Below, piece by piece: positions 46,981 to 55,354 of a stretch of 64,000 bases of DNA. Location: assembly GCF_022869825.1 (NCBI RefSeq), contig NZ_CP094971.1:2269001-2333000 (forward strand). The letters run 5' to 3'. The DNA comes from Clostridium sp. BJN0001 (lineage in GTDB: Bacteria; Bacillota; Clostridia; Clostridiales; Clostridiaceae). Under the pieces are notes generated by a model, which worked only from the letters and a program-made list of their open reading frames with translations, searched no databases and had not been told where the DNA came from. Position numbers and translations under genes: made by a program. The number at the start of each line of letters is the position of its first letter. Positions within the stretch are counted from its first letter, which is position 1.

Positions 46981-47361
46981 ACACCAAGCTGGATTTGTAC
47001 TAATGATTACTCAAAAGTTTTGCCAACTGTTTACGGTAGTGTGAATACCGTGGGGCACCCGCCGAAATTTCGATAACTCCCCAACCTCGTCAACTTAAGT
47101 GAGACTCCAAATCTGTGATTTGGTCAGTCGAACTTACTCAGATGAACGCATATGAATCTGAGTTTCCTTTCCTGACTCCAAATCTGTGATTTGGCTAGTC
47201 GAACTTACTCAGATGAATGCATGTGAATCTGAGTTTCCTTTTCCGACTCCAAATCTATGATTTGGTCAGTCGAACTTACTCAGATAAGCGTATGTGAATC
47301 TGAGTTTCCTTTCTCTGACTTAAAATCTGTGATTTGTCAGTCGAACTTAAGTTCTGGCGCT
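46981..47361 (-). ncRNA. glmS ribozyme-riboswitch with expanded P1
   Basis: Self-cleaving RNA activated by glucosamine-6-phosphate. On the minus strand the cleavage site is A/GCGCC at 47361/47360, followed by the P1 5' arm AACTTAAGT. The 3' arm ACTTAAGTTGACGAGG is at 47100-47085. Then come the core words GTTATCGAAATTTCGGCGGG and TGCCCCACGG, a 6-bp stem ACGGTA/TACCGT, and P4 AGTTGG with CCAGCT at the 3' end (46992-46987). These match the known consensus order. P1 normally closes with a short loop; here about 240 nt lie between its arms. Between the ribozyme and the glmS start are 176 nt in which I see nothing more. Confidence 0.93.
47103..47343 (-). repeat. 71-bp tandem hairpin repeats inside ribozyme P1
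   Basis: Units begin with GACTCC at 47103, 47174 and 47245 (71-bp steps), and with GACTTA at 47317 for a partial fourth unit of about 27 bases. Each full unit has hairpin A (GACT.CCAAATC, loop TGT or TAT, GATTTGG..AGTC) and hairpin B (ACTCAGAT, 12-nt loop, ATCTGAGT). Across the three full units the stems are identical and the changes fall in the loops. Each unit also copies the GTCGAACTTA found at the P1 5' arm, which suggests the array grew from that end of P1. Confidence 0.92.
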
Positions 47362-47429
47362 TTACTAAATATTACTTTCTATTTGCTTTAACCACTTCCC
47401 TTTTTATTTATTTTATGCTCTTAATGTAT

Positions 47430-47457
47430 ATTCTATCATATAAATTTAATTTGTCTA
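47430..47457 (-). promoter_or_regulatory. Probable glmS promoter
   Basis: On the minus strand TAGACA (47457-47452), 16 bp, TAGAAT (47435-47430) with an extended TGA before it. Transcription would begin about 60 bases before the ribozyme cleavage site. Confidence 0.55.
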
Positions 47458-47468
47458 CAATAATAAAT

Positions 47469-47564
47469 ATAAGCTGCGATATTCGCAGCTTATACAACCA
47501 AAAATCCTCAGGATTTTCTATCTAAATTGTCATTTGTCATTTACTTTGTCATTTGTCATTTGTT
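47469..47564. repeat. Short hairpin/TTTGTCATTTGTC repeat
   Basis: Perfect hairpins ATAAGCTGCGA/TCGCAGCTTAT (47469-47493) and AAAATCC/GGATTTT (47501-47517), then four TTTGTCATT-like words up to 47564. The words match those of the element at 33.2-33.3 kb. It sits just after the stop of the wall-binding-protein gene, and the first hairpin may also end that transcript. The whole stretch 46805-47566 has no supported gene. Confidence 0.6.
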
Positions 47565-47566
47565 AT

Positions 47567-48661
47567 TTATATTGCCCATGCTCCTGTTTGATCTAAATAA
47601 TAATCATTTCCATTATCACAAATCCATCCAGTTTCCATTTCTCCTGTGACTTTATTTAAATAGTACCATTTTCCGTAATTTGTATCGTAAAGCCATCCTG
47701 TATATCTGTATCCATCGTTTCCCATATAATAATATTTATTAGTTAATCCGTCAAGAATCCAACTATTAACTAAAGGCTTTCCTGAAGCATCAAAATATTT
47801 AAGTCTTCCATTAACTGCTTTCCATGTATTTGTATTATTAAATATAGGATCATATCTTGTATCATGTTTTGATGCATCTAAATAATTATATGATGATGCT
47901 GTCTTTGAAATTTCTGATCCTCTTATTATTATTAAATTATATATTTTATCATTGTCATCTTTATCTTTTACAACAATCTGAATATTATTTTCACCTTTTT
48001 CAAGTGATACTTCTTTTGTAAATCCATCATCATTATCAACATATTCATTATCTATTTTTACTGAATAATCATCATAATAATGTTCTGTGCAGTATGGAAC
48101 TGCTGTGATTTTTAAAACTTCTTTTTCATTTGGTACATTAAAATAATACTTTAATGTTTTTTTGTCAAAATTAATTTTATAACTATCTGTTTTTAGTTCT
48201 TTTAAATAAACCGAATTATCTTCATCTTCATCATCTGAAATATCAGCTTCAGTTCCTCTATAAATATTTAAAACATAAATCTTTTCTTTTCCGTTTTCAT
48301 CTTCAACTTTTATTTTTATTTCATTTTTTCCATAGTCAAGATCAACTTTTTCTTTGTAATTATTACTTTCATTAACTTTAGATCCATCAATAGAAACTGT
48401 AGAATCATCATTTCTAGGTTTTGCAGTTATTCTTATCTCGTCTACATCTTCTTTTACTTCTACATTATATTCATAATTACTTGCAGAAAAATTAATATCG
48501 CCTTCACTTAAATAAATGCTTCTAAGCTGTCTATCTGAAAGTGATGTATTACTTTCAGATGCACTTACTTTTTGAGATAATATATTTGTGTATGGAAATG
48601 CTACAGAAAATAGTCCTACAATAGCTATTGCTGAAGCAGCTAATTTAATCTTTCTATTCAC
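47567..48661 (-). CDS. Secreted cell-wall-binding protein with cadherin-like domains
   Basis: Exported surface protein. After a signal peptide (about 1-36, ending near VSASES) come two related beta-sandwich units (about 40-135 and 145-245). Each begins with LRSIYLSEGDINFSAS or LKELKTDSYKINFD and ends with EKIYVLNIYRGTEAD or DKIYNLIIIRGSEIS; these are typical of cadherin-like PF12733 domains. The last 90 residues are choline-type wall-binding repeats (GRLKYFDASGKPLVNSWI, KYYYMGNDGYRYTGW, KWYYLNKVTGEMETGW). The frame has GTG at 48670, but AAGGGG fits GTG at 48661 better. It lies 18 bp after the TolC-like gene. Confidence 0.85.
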   Translation of the reverse strand: MNRKIKLAASAIAIVGLFSVAFPYTNILSQKVSASESNTSLSDRQLRSIYLSEGDINFSASNYEYNVEVKEDVDEIRITAKPRNDDSTVSIDGSKVNESNNYKEKVDLDYGKNEIKIKVEDENGKEKIYVLNIYRGTEADISDDEDEDNSVYLKELKTDSYKINFDKKTLKYYFNVPNEKEVLKITAVPYCTEHYYDDYSVKIDNEYVDNDDGFTKEVSLEKGENNIQIVVKDKDDNDKIYNLIIIRGSEISKTASSYNYLDASKHDTRYDPIFNNTNTWKAVNGRLKYFDASGKPLVNSWILDGLTNKYYYMGNDGYRYTGWLYDTNYGKWYYLNKVTGEMETGWICDNGNDYYLDQTGAWAI

Positions 48662-48679
48662 TTTCTTCACCCCTTTATC

Positions 48680-49915
48680 TTACCTTGTCCATGGCTGTTC
48701 TATATTTGTCTTTAATGTATTGTATCCATTTATTGCTGTTTCAAGAGATGCCTCTAATTTTTTAACATTAAGTACAGCTCTATTATAATCTTGAGCTGTC
48801 TTTAAGCCTACATCATATGTAACCTTAAGGTTATCCATTTGTTTTTTAGCTAAATCAAGTTTATTCTTTAAAGTATCTATCTGTGTTTGTGCACTTTTAA
48901 GATTTGAATATAATTCAATCATGCTTGTTTTTAAAGTTCTTTTTCCATTTTTAAAGCTATCTGTGCTTGTATCGCTTGAGTACTCTTTCTCTAAATATGC
49001 ACCATAGCTTGAAACATAACCTGCAAGTGCATTGCCATATGCTTTATAATCAGTATCACTCTTTGCTTTTCCATCTTTATCAGTTTCAAATGTACCATCT
49101 TCTTTAAGTTTATACGTAGTATAATCTGCTTCAGATGGCTTATCAGGTTCTTCATTATTATCATCTGCATGATCATCGTTATATTCAACAAGTTTTTTCT
49201 TATAAAACATCATATAATCTATCTTTTCATCTAAATAATCATCTAAAGAACCTGTAATTACTAAAGGATTATATCTTATTGTATCTTCAGTAGAATACTC
49301 ATTAAAATCTTTTCCTGTAATTATTGTAAGAATCTCTTTTTTTGCATTAATAAGTTCTTCTTTAGCTTTTTTTTGATTTTGAAGGTCTATAAGATTAACA
49401 TTCGCACTGTCTACATCTGTTTGAATAATAAGACCAAGCTGTTTTCTTAATTTTGCATTTTCAAGATCTGTAGTTGTAACTTTAATATCTTGATTTATTT
49501 CATCTAGCTCTTTTTCTGCTAAAACAAGATCATTATACCTTGAAGTTACGTCTTTTCTTATTTTATCTTTCAAGAAATCAAGCTTCTGCTCAGACTCACC
49601 ATACTCAATTCTAGCAAAATCGTCTACTGTATCTATAAAATCATCCAGGCTTTTGAAATCTTCATCATCTTCTAAATCTTTATAAAAATCCCTTTTATCT
49701 TTTAGCATATCAATTTCCTTTTGATTTGTTGATACTTCATAGCTGTTTTCTATAGCTGCATCAGCAGCTTCATCAACTGAAATTACAGGCTTATTTTGAA
49801 CTTCATTTGCTGAAATTGAACTGCTTTTTTCAGCAGCATATACAGGATATGAATATCCACTTAAAGTTCCAAATGCTATATAAACTGCTATTAATCTCTT
49901 AATATTTCTATTCAT
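48680..49915 (-). CDS. TolC-family (outer-membrane-factor-like) protein
   Basis: Relative of the TolC exit duct. The 411 residues have a signal peptide (about 1-28), then long amphipathic helices in the two-repeat pattern of the family (SVDEAADAAIENSYEVSTNQKEI; LRKQLGLIIQTDVDSANVNL; LKVTYDVGLKTAQDYNRAVLNVKKLEAS). A hydrophilic insert of about 70 residues in the middle is rich in Asp, Glu and Lys. A Gram-positive cell has no outer membrane, so its job is unclear; it may form a wall-spanning conduit or a stalk. ATG start behind AGAGGG. It is 15 bp after the RND pump gene. Confidence 0.85.
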   Translation of the reverse strand: MNRNIKRLIAVYIAFGTLSGYSYPVYAAEKSSSISANEVQNKPVISVDEAADAAIENSYEVSTNQKEIDMLKDKRDFYKDLEDDEDFKSLDDFIDTVDDFARIEYGESEQKLDFLKDKIRKDVTSRYNDLVLAEKELDEINQDIKVTTTDLENAKLRKQLGLIIQTDVDSANVNLIDLQNQKKAKEELINAKKEILTIITGKDFNEYSTEDTIRYNPLVITGSLDDYLDEKIDYMMFYKKKLVEYNDDHADDNNEEPDKPSEADYTTYKLKEDGTFETDKDGKAKSDTDYKAYGNALAGYVSSYGAYLEKEYSSDTSTDSFKNGKRTLKTSMIELYSNLKSAQTQIDTLKNKLDLAKKQMDNLKVTYDVGLKTAQDYNRAVLNVKKLEASLETAINGYNTLKTNIEQPWTR

Positions 49916-49930
49916 AAAACAACCCTCTCT

Positions 49931-52900
49931 TTATTTATTAATATTTTTCTTATTTTTTCTATCTATAGATTTTGACTTTATGCTTCCAATCTTAGATTTT
50001 ATTTTATCATTTGTAAATCTATTAAATTTGCTTTTTATCTTATTTATACATCTTCCAAATTTCTGATTGAATTTATTCTCAAGTTTATCAAATATCATAT
50101 AAATACTTGGTATTAAAATTAATGTTACAAGTGTTGAAACTGAAAGTCCTCCAATTATTACAATTGCAAGTGGCTGCATTGTTTCTCCACCTTCACCAAA
50201 TGCTAAAGCTGTAGGTATCATACCAAGTACAGTAGTTGCTGTTGTCATAAGTACCGGTCTTAATCGTTGAGATGCTCCATATGAAACAACTTCTTTAAGA
50301 TCTTTATTTATATTTGTTTTTCTAAGCTGCTCTATATAATCTATCAAAACTATACCATTATTAACAACTATACCAACAAGAAGTATTGAGCCGAGCATAC
50401 CTACTATACTTAATGTTACTCTTGTAAGTAAAAGTGCAGCTACAACTCCAACAAAACCAAATGGTATAGAGAACATTATTATAAATGGCTTACTGAATGA
50501 TTCAAACTGCGCTACCATTACCATATAAACAAGTATTATTGCTATTATCATTGATAATACAAGTCCACTCATAGATTCATTCATCATCTGAGTAACTCCA
50601 CCATCTGAAATCTTATAATTTCTTGGAAGCTCTACTTCTGCTGCCTTAGCTTTTGCAAGTTTTGATGCTTTGCTTGTATCTATTCCATCAACATCTGCTG
50701 TAATATCTACAACATAGTCTCCATCAAACTTCTGAATTGTCTTTAATCCATTTTCCATAGATATATCTGCAAATGCACTTATTGGAACTTCCTGACCAGT
50801 ATTAGATAATACCTTCATATTTTTTATATCATCTATACTATCAATAGATTTATCTTGAACTTTAAGATTAACATCTATATCATAATCATTTATCTTAGCC
50901 TGCGTAACATTGCTTCCATTTATAGAAGTTCTAAGAAGCGTTGCAATAGTTGCTGTATTTATTCCATAATCACTCGCTTTTTTCTTATCAATTATAAATC
51001 GTGCTTCCTTATCTGTATCTGATACTGATGTTTCAACATTTTTTAAACCATCAACAGTTTCAAGTTTCTCTTTTATATCCTCAGATAACGATGTTAATAC
51101 ATCCATATCCTGTCCCTGGAACTGAAGTGTAATTCCAGATGATGTTGAACCAGGACTAGATTGCATAATACTGCTTGCCATACTTGTTGTAATTTTACAG
51201 TCTGGCACTTTATTCATTCTATCTTCAATTTCTTTTTGTATATCTTTTGTTGAGCGCTTTCTTTCTGCTTTAGGTACTAATTGAATATTTATTGAGGCAT
51301 TTGAACCTGTCTTTATTCCTGATGTTTCATAAGTTGTAACTACTGTTTTTATTTCATCTATATCTGAAAGTTTTTCTTCAGCCATCATTATATATTCATC
51401 ACTTGGCTTTAAAGCAAGTCCTTTAGGAAGTTTTATAGAAACACTTATCTGGCCTTCATCTGAGTTTGCCATAAAATCCATTCCTATAAATGTTGATCCA
51501 AATATAGAAGCTGCAAATAATGCTATACTTATAATTACTACAAGTTTTTTATGATTAAGTGAAACATCAAGTAGCTTTTTATATTTTTGTTTTACCTTAT
51601 CAAATATAGGCGATGGTTTTTCCACAAGTTTGTTTTGGCTACCTTTTCCACTTAATTTATTGAATATACTTGGCACTAATGTTAATGAAACTATAAGCGA
51701 GATTGTGAGTGCAAATATAAGTGTTTTAGCTAACGAGCCAAACATAATTTCTGCTAAGCCTTCTGTAAATAATATAGGTAAAAATATAGCAACAGTTGTA
51801 AGAGTTGATGCTATTACTGCATTTGTAACTGTCCTTGTCCCTTCAATTGCACAATCTTCTATAAGCATATCTCCTTTAGATCTATACTTAAATATATTTT
51901 CAATTACAACAGTTGCATTATCAACAACCATTCCAATTGCAATAACCAGAGAACCCGTAGTTACCATATTAAGTGATTCATTAGAAAAATATAAAAGTGC
52001 AACTGCTCCAACTATTGATGTTGGAATTGCTACCGAAACAACAAGCGATGCTCTAACACTCTTTAAAAATGCAAAAATAACAATAAACGATATGATGGCA
52101 CTTTCAATGAGGTTTTTAAATATACTTTTCATTGACTGATTTATAAAATCACTCGTATCATTTATTATCTTTATTGTATAATCAGGATTACTTTTATTTA
52201 TTTCTTCAACCTTTTTCTTTACTTCTCTCATTACTTTAACTGTATTAGCATCACGCTGCTTACTTACATCCATAATAAGACTCTGCTGACCATTATATCT
52301 ATATATACCTGTCTGATCTGCTTTTGTAAGTTCTACATTACATAACGAATCAAGGCTTACAGTTTTTCCCGATGCTGTAGGAATTTGAATATTCTTAACA
52401 TCTTCTAAAGAATTTAACTCTTCCGTAGCTCTTAAAACTATCTTATTTTCCCCTTCTGTTATAGATCCATAAGGGTATGTCTTATTTGTTCCTGATAAAA
52501 CTCCTGATATTTCTGATATGCTTACCCCATAACTATTAATTACTGAAGGATCTGCTGTTATATCTATCTGAGATTTATCACCACCGTTGCTTTCAGCTGA
52601 TGTTACACCATCTATTGATTCCATCTGCTTTTGAACATTATCATCTGCAAAATTTGCTATTGCATCTCCAGTTTTATTATCTCCTGAAATTACTAGCTGC
52701 CCAACTGGCATATCATTCATATCAGCTTTCATTATAGATGATTTTTCAACATCATCAGGAAGCTGAGCTTGTACCATGTCAACTTTTGAACGTACATCGT
52801 TCATTACTTCATCAATATCTACTCCATATTCAAACTCAAGTCCTACCATTGAAAATCCTTCATATGAATATGACATTGTATCTTTTATCTTAGATATACC

Positions 52901-53116
52901 AGATAGCTGTTTTTCAAGCTTTTTACTTATCTGCTCATCTACATCTTCAGGTCCTGCACCATTCCACTGAGTTGTAACCATCAAAAATGGGAGATCCATA
53001 TCTGGCATTAGATCAACAGCCATTTTACTATATCCAATGCCTCCAAAAAGTAGTAAAACTAAAAAGACCATTATTATTGTAAGAGGACGTTTAACAGATG
53101 TTCTTGTTAAATTCAT
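49931..53116 (-). CDS. RND-family efflux pump (AcrB/HAE1-like)
   Basis: Proton-driven export pump of the inner membrane. The 1061 residues show the RND layout: first helix (RPLTIIMVFLVLLLFGGIGY), a large external loop with the PLPDDVE-like region, helices 2-6 with GMVVDNATVVIENIFKYRS in helix 4 (the acidic proton-relay region), a second external loop, and helices 8-12 with GIVVNNGIVLIDYIEQLR. A basic C-tail of about 55 residues follows. ATG start behind AGGAGG. It lies between the adaptor (3 bp gap) and the TolC-like gene. Substrates unknown; drugs, lipids or toxins are possible. Confidence 0.93.
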   Translation of the reverse strand: MNLTRTSVKRPLTIIMVFLVLLLFGGIGYSKMAVDLMPDMDLPFLMVTTQWNGAGPEDVDEQISKKLEKQLSGISKIKDTMSYSYEGFSMVGLEFEYGVDIDEVMNDVRSKVDMVQAQLPDDVEKSSIMKADMNDMPVGQLVISGDNKTGDAIANFADDNVQKQMESIDGVTSAESNGGDKSQIDITADPSVINSYGVSISEISGVLSGTNKTYPYGSITEGENKIVLRATEELNSLEDVKNIQIPTASGKTVSLDSLCNVELTKADQTGIYRYNGQQSLIMDVSKQRDANTVKVMREVKKKVEEINKSNPDYTIKIINDTSDFINQSMKSIFKNLIESAIISFIVIFAFLKSVRASLVVSVAIPTSIVGAVALLYFSNESLNMVTTGSLVIAIGMVVDNATVVIENIFKYRSKGDMLIEDCAIEGTRTVTNAVIASTLTTVAIFLPILFTEGLAEIMFGSLAKTLIFALTISLIVSLTLVPSIFNKLSGKGSQNKLVEKPSPIFDKVKQKYKKLLDVSLNHKKLVVIISIALFAASIFGSTFIGMDFMANSDEGQISVSIKLPKGLALKPSDEYIMMAEEKLSDIDEIKTVVTTYETSGIKTGSNASINIQLVPKAERKRSTKDIQKEIEDRMNKVPDCKITTSMASSIMQSSPGSTSSGITLQFQGQDMDVLTSLSEDIKEKLETVDGLKNVETSVSDTDKEARFIIDKKKASDYGINTATIATLLRTSINGSNVTQAKINDYDIDVNLKVQDKSIDSIDDIKNMKVLSNTGQEVPISAFADISMENGLKTIQKFDGDYVVDITADVDGIDTSKASKLAKAKAAEVELPRNYKISDGGVTQMMNESMSGLVLSMIIAIILVYMVMVAQFESFSKPFIIMFSIPFGFVGVVAALLLTRVTLSIVGMLGSILLVGIVVNNGIVLIDYIEQLRKTNINKDLKEVVSYGASQRLRPVLMTTATTVLGMIPTALAFGEGGETMQPLAIVIIGGLSVSTLVTLILIPSIYMIFDKLENKFNQKFGRCINKIKSKFNRFTNDKIKSKIGSIKSKSIDRKNKKNINK

Positions 53117-53119
53117 ATT

Positions 53120-54352
53120 TTAGTCCTCCTTTTCTACTGGATATAGATTACTTCCATCATTAATTAAGTTTAATCCTCCAATAACGACTGTATCATCGCC
53201 ATCTACTCCGCTTGTTATCTCTATATCATTAGAAGTTTCAATTCCAGTATCAACTTCAGTCTTTACAGCTTTTTTATCATCATCAACAATATAAACGTAT
53301 TTTTTATCACCATCTTCAATAATTGCTTTTTTAGGAATCTTTATTGTGTTCTCTGATTTTTCAACACTTACATCTACTGATACTGACATTCCTGCCTTAA
53401 ATTTATGCTCCTTATTATCAATACTTATCTTTACTTCATAAAGTGCTGTTTTATCTCCTGTTACTATAGGAACATATTTTACATTTCCTGTAACCTTTTC
53501 TCCACCAATAGTTACTTCTACTTCTTTTACATCAGCTAATTTTTTAAGATCTTCTTCTGTTACATTAAGATCTATTTCAAGTTCATCAGGATTTGAAATC
53601 ACAAATGCTGGCTGGCTCTGATTTGCCATTTCATGTTCATTAAATGTTTTCTTTGTAATTATTCCATCTACTGGAGATATAAGTGTAAGCTTGTCTAGAT
53701 TGCTCTTTGCAGTTTCAAGTGCTGTTTCAGCTTGATTAAGCTGTTTTTGTGCAAGTTCTCTTGCCTCTGGAAGTGCTTTTTCTGAAACTGTATCATAAGA
53801 TTTTTGAGCACTATTTAAATTTTGCTCTGCGCTATCTAGTCCAAGCTGACTTTTCTTATATGAATCTTCACTTATTACTCCTGCCTGATAAAGCTGTGTA
53901 TTAATGTCCATCTGTCTTTTTGCTTCATCATAATTCATCTTAGCAATTTTTATTGCATTATCCACTTGATTTTCCTGTGAATCAAGAGCCGCTCCTGTCT
54001 GACTGTCATAACTTGCCTTTGAAAGTTCATATGCTGCCTGTGCCTGAGCTACACTATTTTCAATATCTTTTGATTTTATCTGCAATAATGTATCGCCTTT
54101 ATGTACCTCTTGTCCAAGTTTTACAAATACTTTATCAATTGTACCTGGAATTTCTACAGTTACTGAAGTTTCAGACCCTTCTTTTGTTTTCCCTGTAAAT
54201 GTATTTGTATTCTCTATATTATCATTAATAGCTTTTTGTACAGAAACTGCTATAGGTTTATCAGCTTCTGATGTTGTTTCTTTCGCGCATCCTATAAACG
54301 ATTGTGAAACTAAAGTAACACAAACTAAAGTTAAAATTATAGTTTTTTTCAT
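53120..54352 (-). CDS. RND efflux adaptor (HlyD/AcrA-like lipoprotein)
   Basis: Membrane-fusion protein that joins the pump to an exit channel. The 410 residues start with a lipoprotein signal (lipobox FIGC, Cys22). A biotinyl-lipoyl half-motif (PGTIDKVFVKLGQEVHKGDTLLQI) follows, then a coiled-coil hairpin of about 120 residues, the second half-motif (LDKLTLISPVDGIITKK), a beta-barrel and a membrane-proximal domain (IPKKAIIEDGDKKYVYIV). ATG start behind AAGGAG. It is the first gene of the four-gene run, and the MarR gene is divergent. Confidence 0.92.
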   Translation of the reverse strand: MKKTIILTLVCVTLVSQSFIGCAKETTSEADKPIAVSVQKAINDNIENTNTFTGKTKEGSETSVTVEIPGTIDKVFVKLGQEVHKGDTLLQIKSKDIENSVAQAQAAYELSKASYDSQTGAALDSQENQVDNAIKIAKMNYDEAKRQMDINTQLYQAGVISEDSYKKSQLGLDSAEQNLNSAQKSYDTVSEKALPEARELAQKQLNQAETALETAKSNLDKLTLISPVDGIITKKTFNEHEMANQSQPAFVISNPDELEIDLNVTEEDLKKLADVKEVEVTIGGEKVTGNVKYVPIVTGDKTALYEVKISIDNKEHKFKAGMSVSVDVSVEKSENTIKIPKKAIIEDGDKKYVYIVDDDKKAVKTEVDTGIETSNDIEITSGVDGDDTVVIGGLNLINDGSNLYPVEKED

Positions 54353-54392
54353 TACTTAAACTCCTTTTAAATTTATAAATAATTATTATTGT

Positions 54393-54428
54393 TTGACAAT
54401 TTTATAAAACAAATTATAATTAATTATA
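54393..54428 (+). promoter_or_regulatory. marR promoter with overlapping palindrome
   Basis: TTGACA (54393-54398), 16 bp, TATAAT (54415-54420). The -10 box begins a perfect 14-bp palindrome, TATAATTAATTATA (54415-54428). A repressor bound there would block this promoter and could also affect the divergent pump genes. In AT-rich DNA such a palindrome can occur by chance. Confidence 0.55.
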
Positions 54429-54506
54429 TATTCATAACTATTTTAAAGTCAATAATGAAATTGATAATAATTTTTAAATAAATTTTTTTAGAAAGGATAC
54501 TATTTT

Positions 54507-54974
54507 ATGAATAATAAAAAAATTGATGAAATATCGGAGCTTATTTTAAGCTATATTTATAATACTCACTCTAAAATCGCTAATACTGATACAGAAGTAA
54601 CAAAATACTTTTCTTCCGTTGTAGAAAAATTTCAATTTCCTCATTCTCACGCAAGAGTATTAATTTTTCTTACAGAAAATGAGTCAGCTCCAATTTCTAC
54701 AATTGCAAAGAATTTAAATATTTCAAAACCAAATATGACACCAATAATAAACAATCTTATTAAATATGATCTTGTTAAAAAAATACAAGATAAAAACGAT
54801 AAAAGAATCACACGAATTGAACTTACTTCTTATGCTCATGAAATAATTAATGAATTTCGTAGTCACTATAAAGCTACAATAATTGAGATGCTAAAAAGAC
54901 TATCTGATTCTGATATTATTTCTTTTTGTGATTCCATTAATAATATTAACAGAATAATATCAAAATTATATTAA
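54507..54974 (+). CDS. MarR-family regulator next to the RND pump
   Basis: Winged-helix regulator of 155 residues: dimerisation helix (NNKKIDEISELILSYIYN), then FLTENESAPISTIAKNLNISKPNMTPIINNLIKYDLVKK (helix-turn-helix) and the wing DKNDKRITRIELT. ATG start behind AAAGGA. It is divergent from the pump genes with a shared 154-bp gap. By analogy with MarR-type regulators beside efflux pumps it probably represses them until a pump substrate binds. It is a normal, full-length protein, unlike the unusual MarR gene at 31.0 kb. Confidence 0.9.
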   Translation: MNNKKIDEISELILSYIYNTHSKIANTDTEVTKYFSSVVEKFQFPHSHARVLIFLTENESAPISTIAKNLNISKPNMTPIINNLIKYDLVKKIQDKNDKRITRIELTSYAHEIINEFRSHYKATIIEMLKRLSDSDIISFCDSINNINRIISKLY

Positions 54975-55003
54975 CTTTACCTTAATATTTCCTTAAACTT
55001 AAA

Positions 55004-55045
55004 AAACTGATATAACTTACATATTTTAATAAGTTATATCAGTTT
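55004..55045. terminator. Bidirectional terminator
   Basis: A perfect stem, AAACTGATATAACTTA with TAAGTTATATCAGTTT, between the convergent marR and GIY-YIG genes. The stop codon of the latter lies in the right arm. Confidence 0.85.
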
Positions 55046-55300
55046 AATTTTATTTGGGTTAATACTTTTAATTATTTTTTCTTTTTGCTCACGTTTAAGT
55101 CTTTTTATACTACATTCTCTTTTAAGAGCATCGCTCTTTTCTTCAAATTTCTCATAATAAACAAGCTCTACTGGTCTTCGTCCTCTTGTATACTTAGCAC
55201 CTTTTCCACTTGAATGAGTATTTATTCTTTTCTTTAAATTATTAGTCCAGCCTGTATAATAAGTATTATCTGCACACTTAAGTATATATACATAATTCAT
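55034..55300 (-). CDS. GIY-YIG domain protein (UPF0213 type)
   Basis: Small protein made almost only of a GIY-YIG nuclease fold. The 88 residues read YVYILKCADNTYYTGWTNNLKKRINTHSSG (the YVY..YTG pair and the arginine), then AKYTRGRRPVELVYYEKF and a glutamate in LKRECSIKRLKR. Members of this family (UPF0213, YhbQ-like) are widespread but their cellular role is poorly known, perhaps DNA repair. ATG start behind GGAGG. Encoded 54 bp downstream of the LacI regulator on the same strand. Confidence 0.9.
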   Translation of the reverse strand: MNYVYILKCADNTYYTGWTNNLKKRINTHSSGKGAKYTRGRRPVELVYYEKFEEKSDALKRECSIKRLKREQKEKIIKSINPNKIKLI

Positions 55301-55354
55301 ATTTAACCTCCAGAAAAAAAAGGCCTCGCATATTAATGCTAAAGCCCTTTCTAA

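Noticed and set aside
47103..47343. The 71-bp repeats as a CRISPR array
   Set aside because: The units are contiguous and similar over their full length, with no unique spacers and no cas genes; they lie inside the glmS ribozyme.
47334..47525. A 63-residue reading frame on the + strand
   Set aside because: It is antisense to the start of the glmS leader and runs into hairpin repeats; it has no ribosome-binding site and no recognisable protein.
47567..54352. The RND/TolC genes as proof of a diderm host
   Set aside because: No lipopolysaccharide, Bam, Lpt or porin genes are in the window, and all other genes look clostridial.
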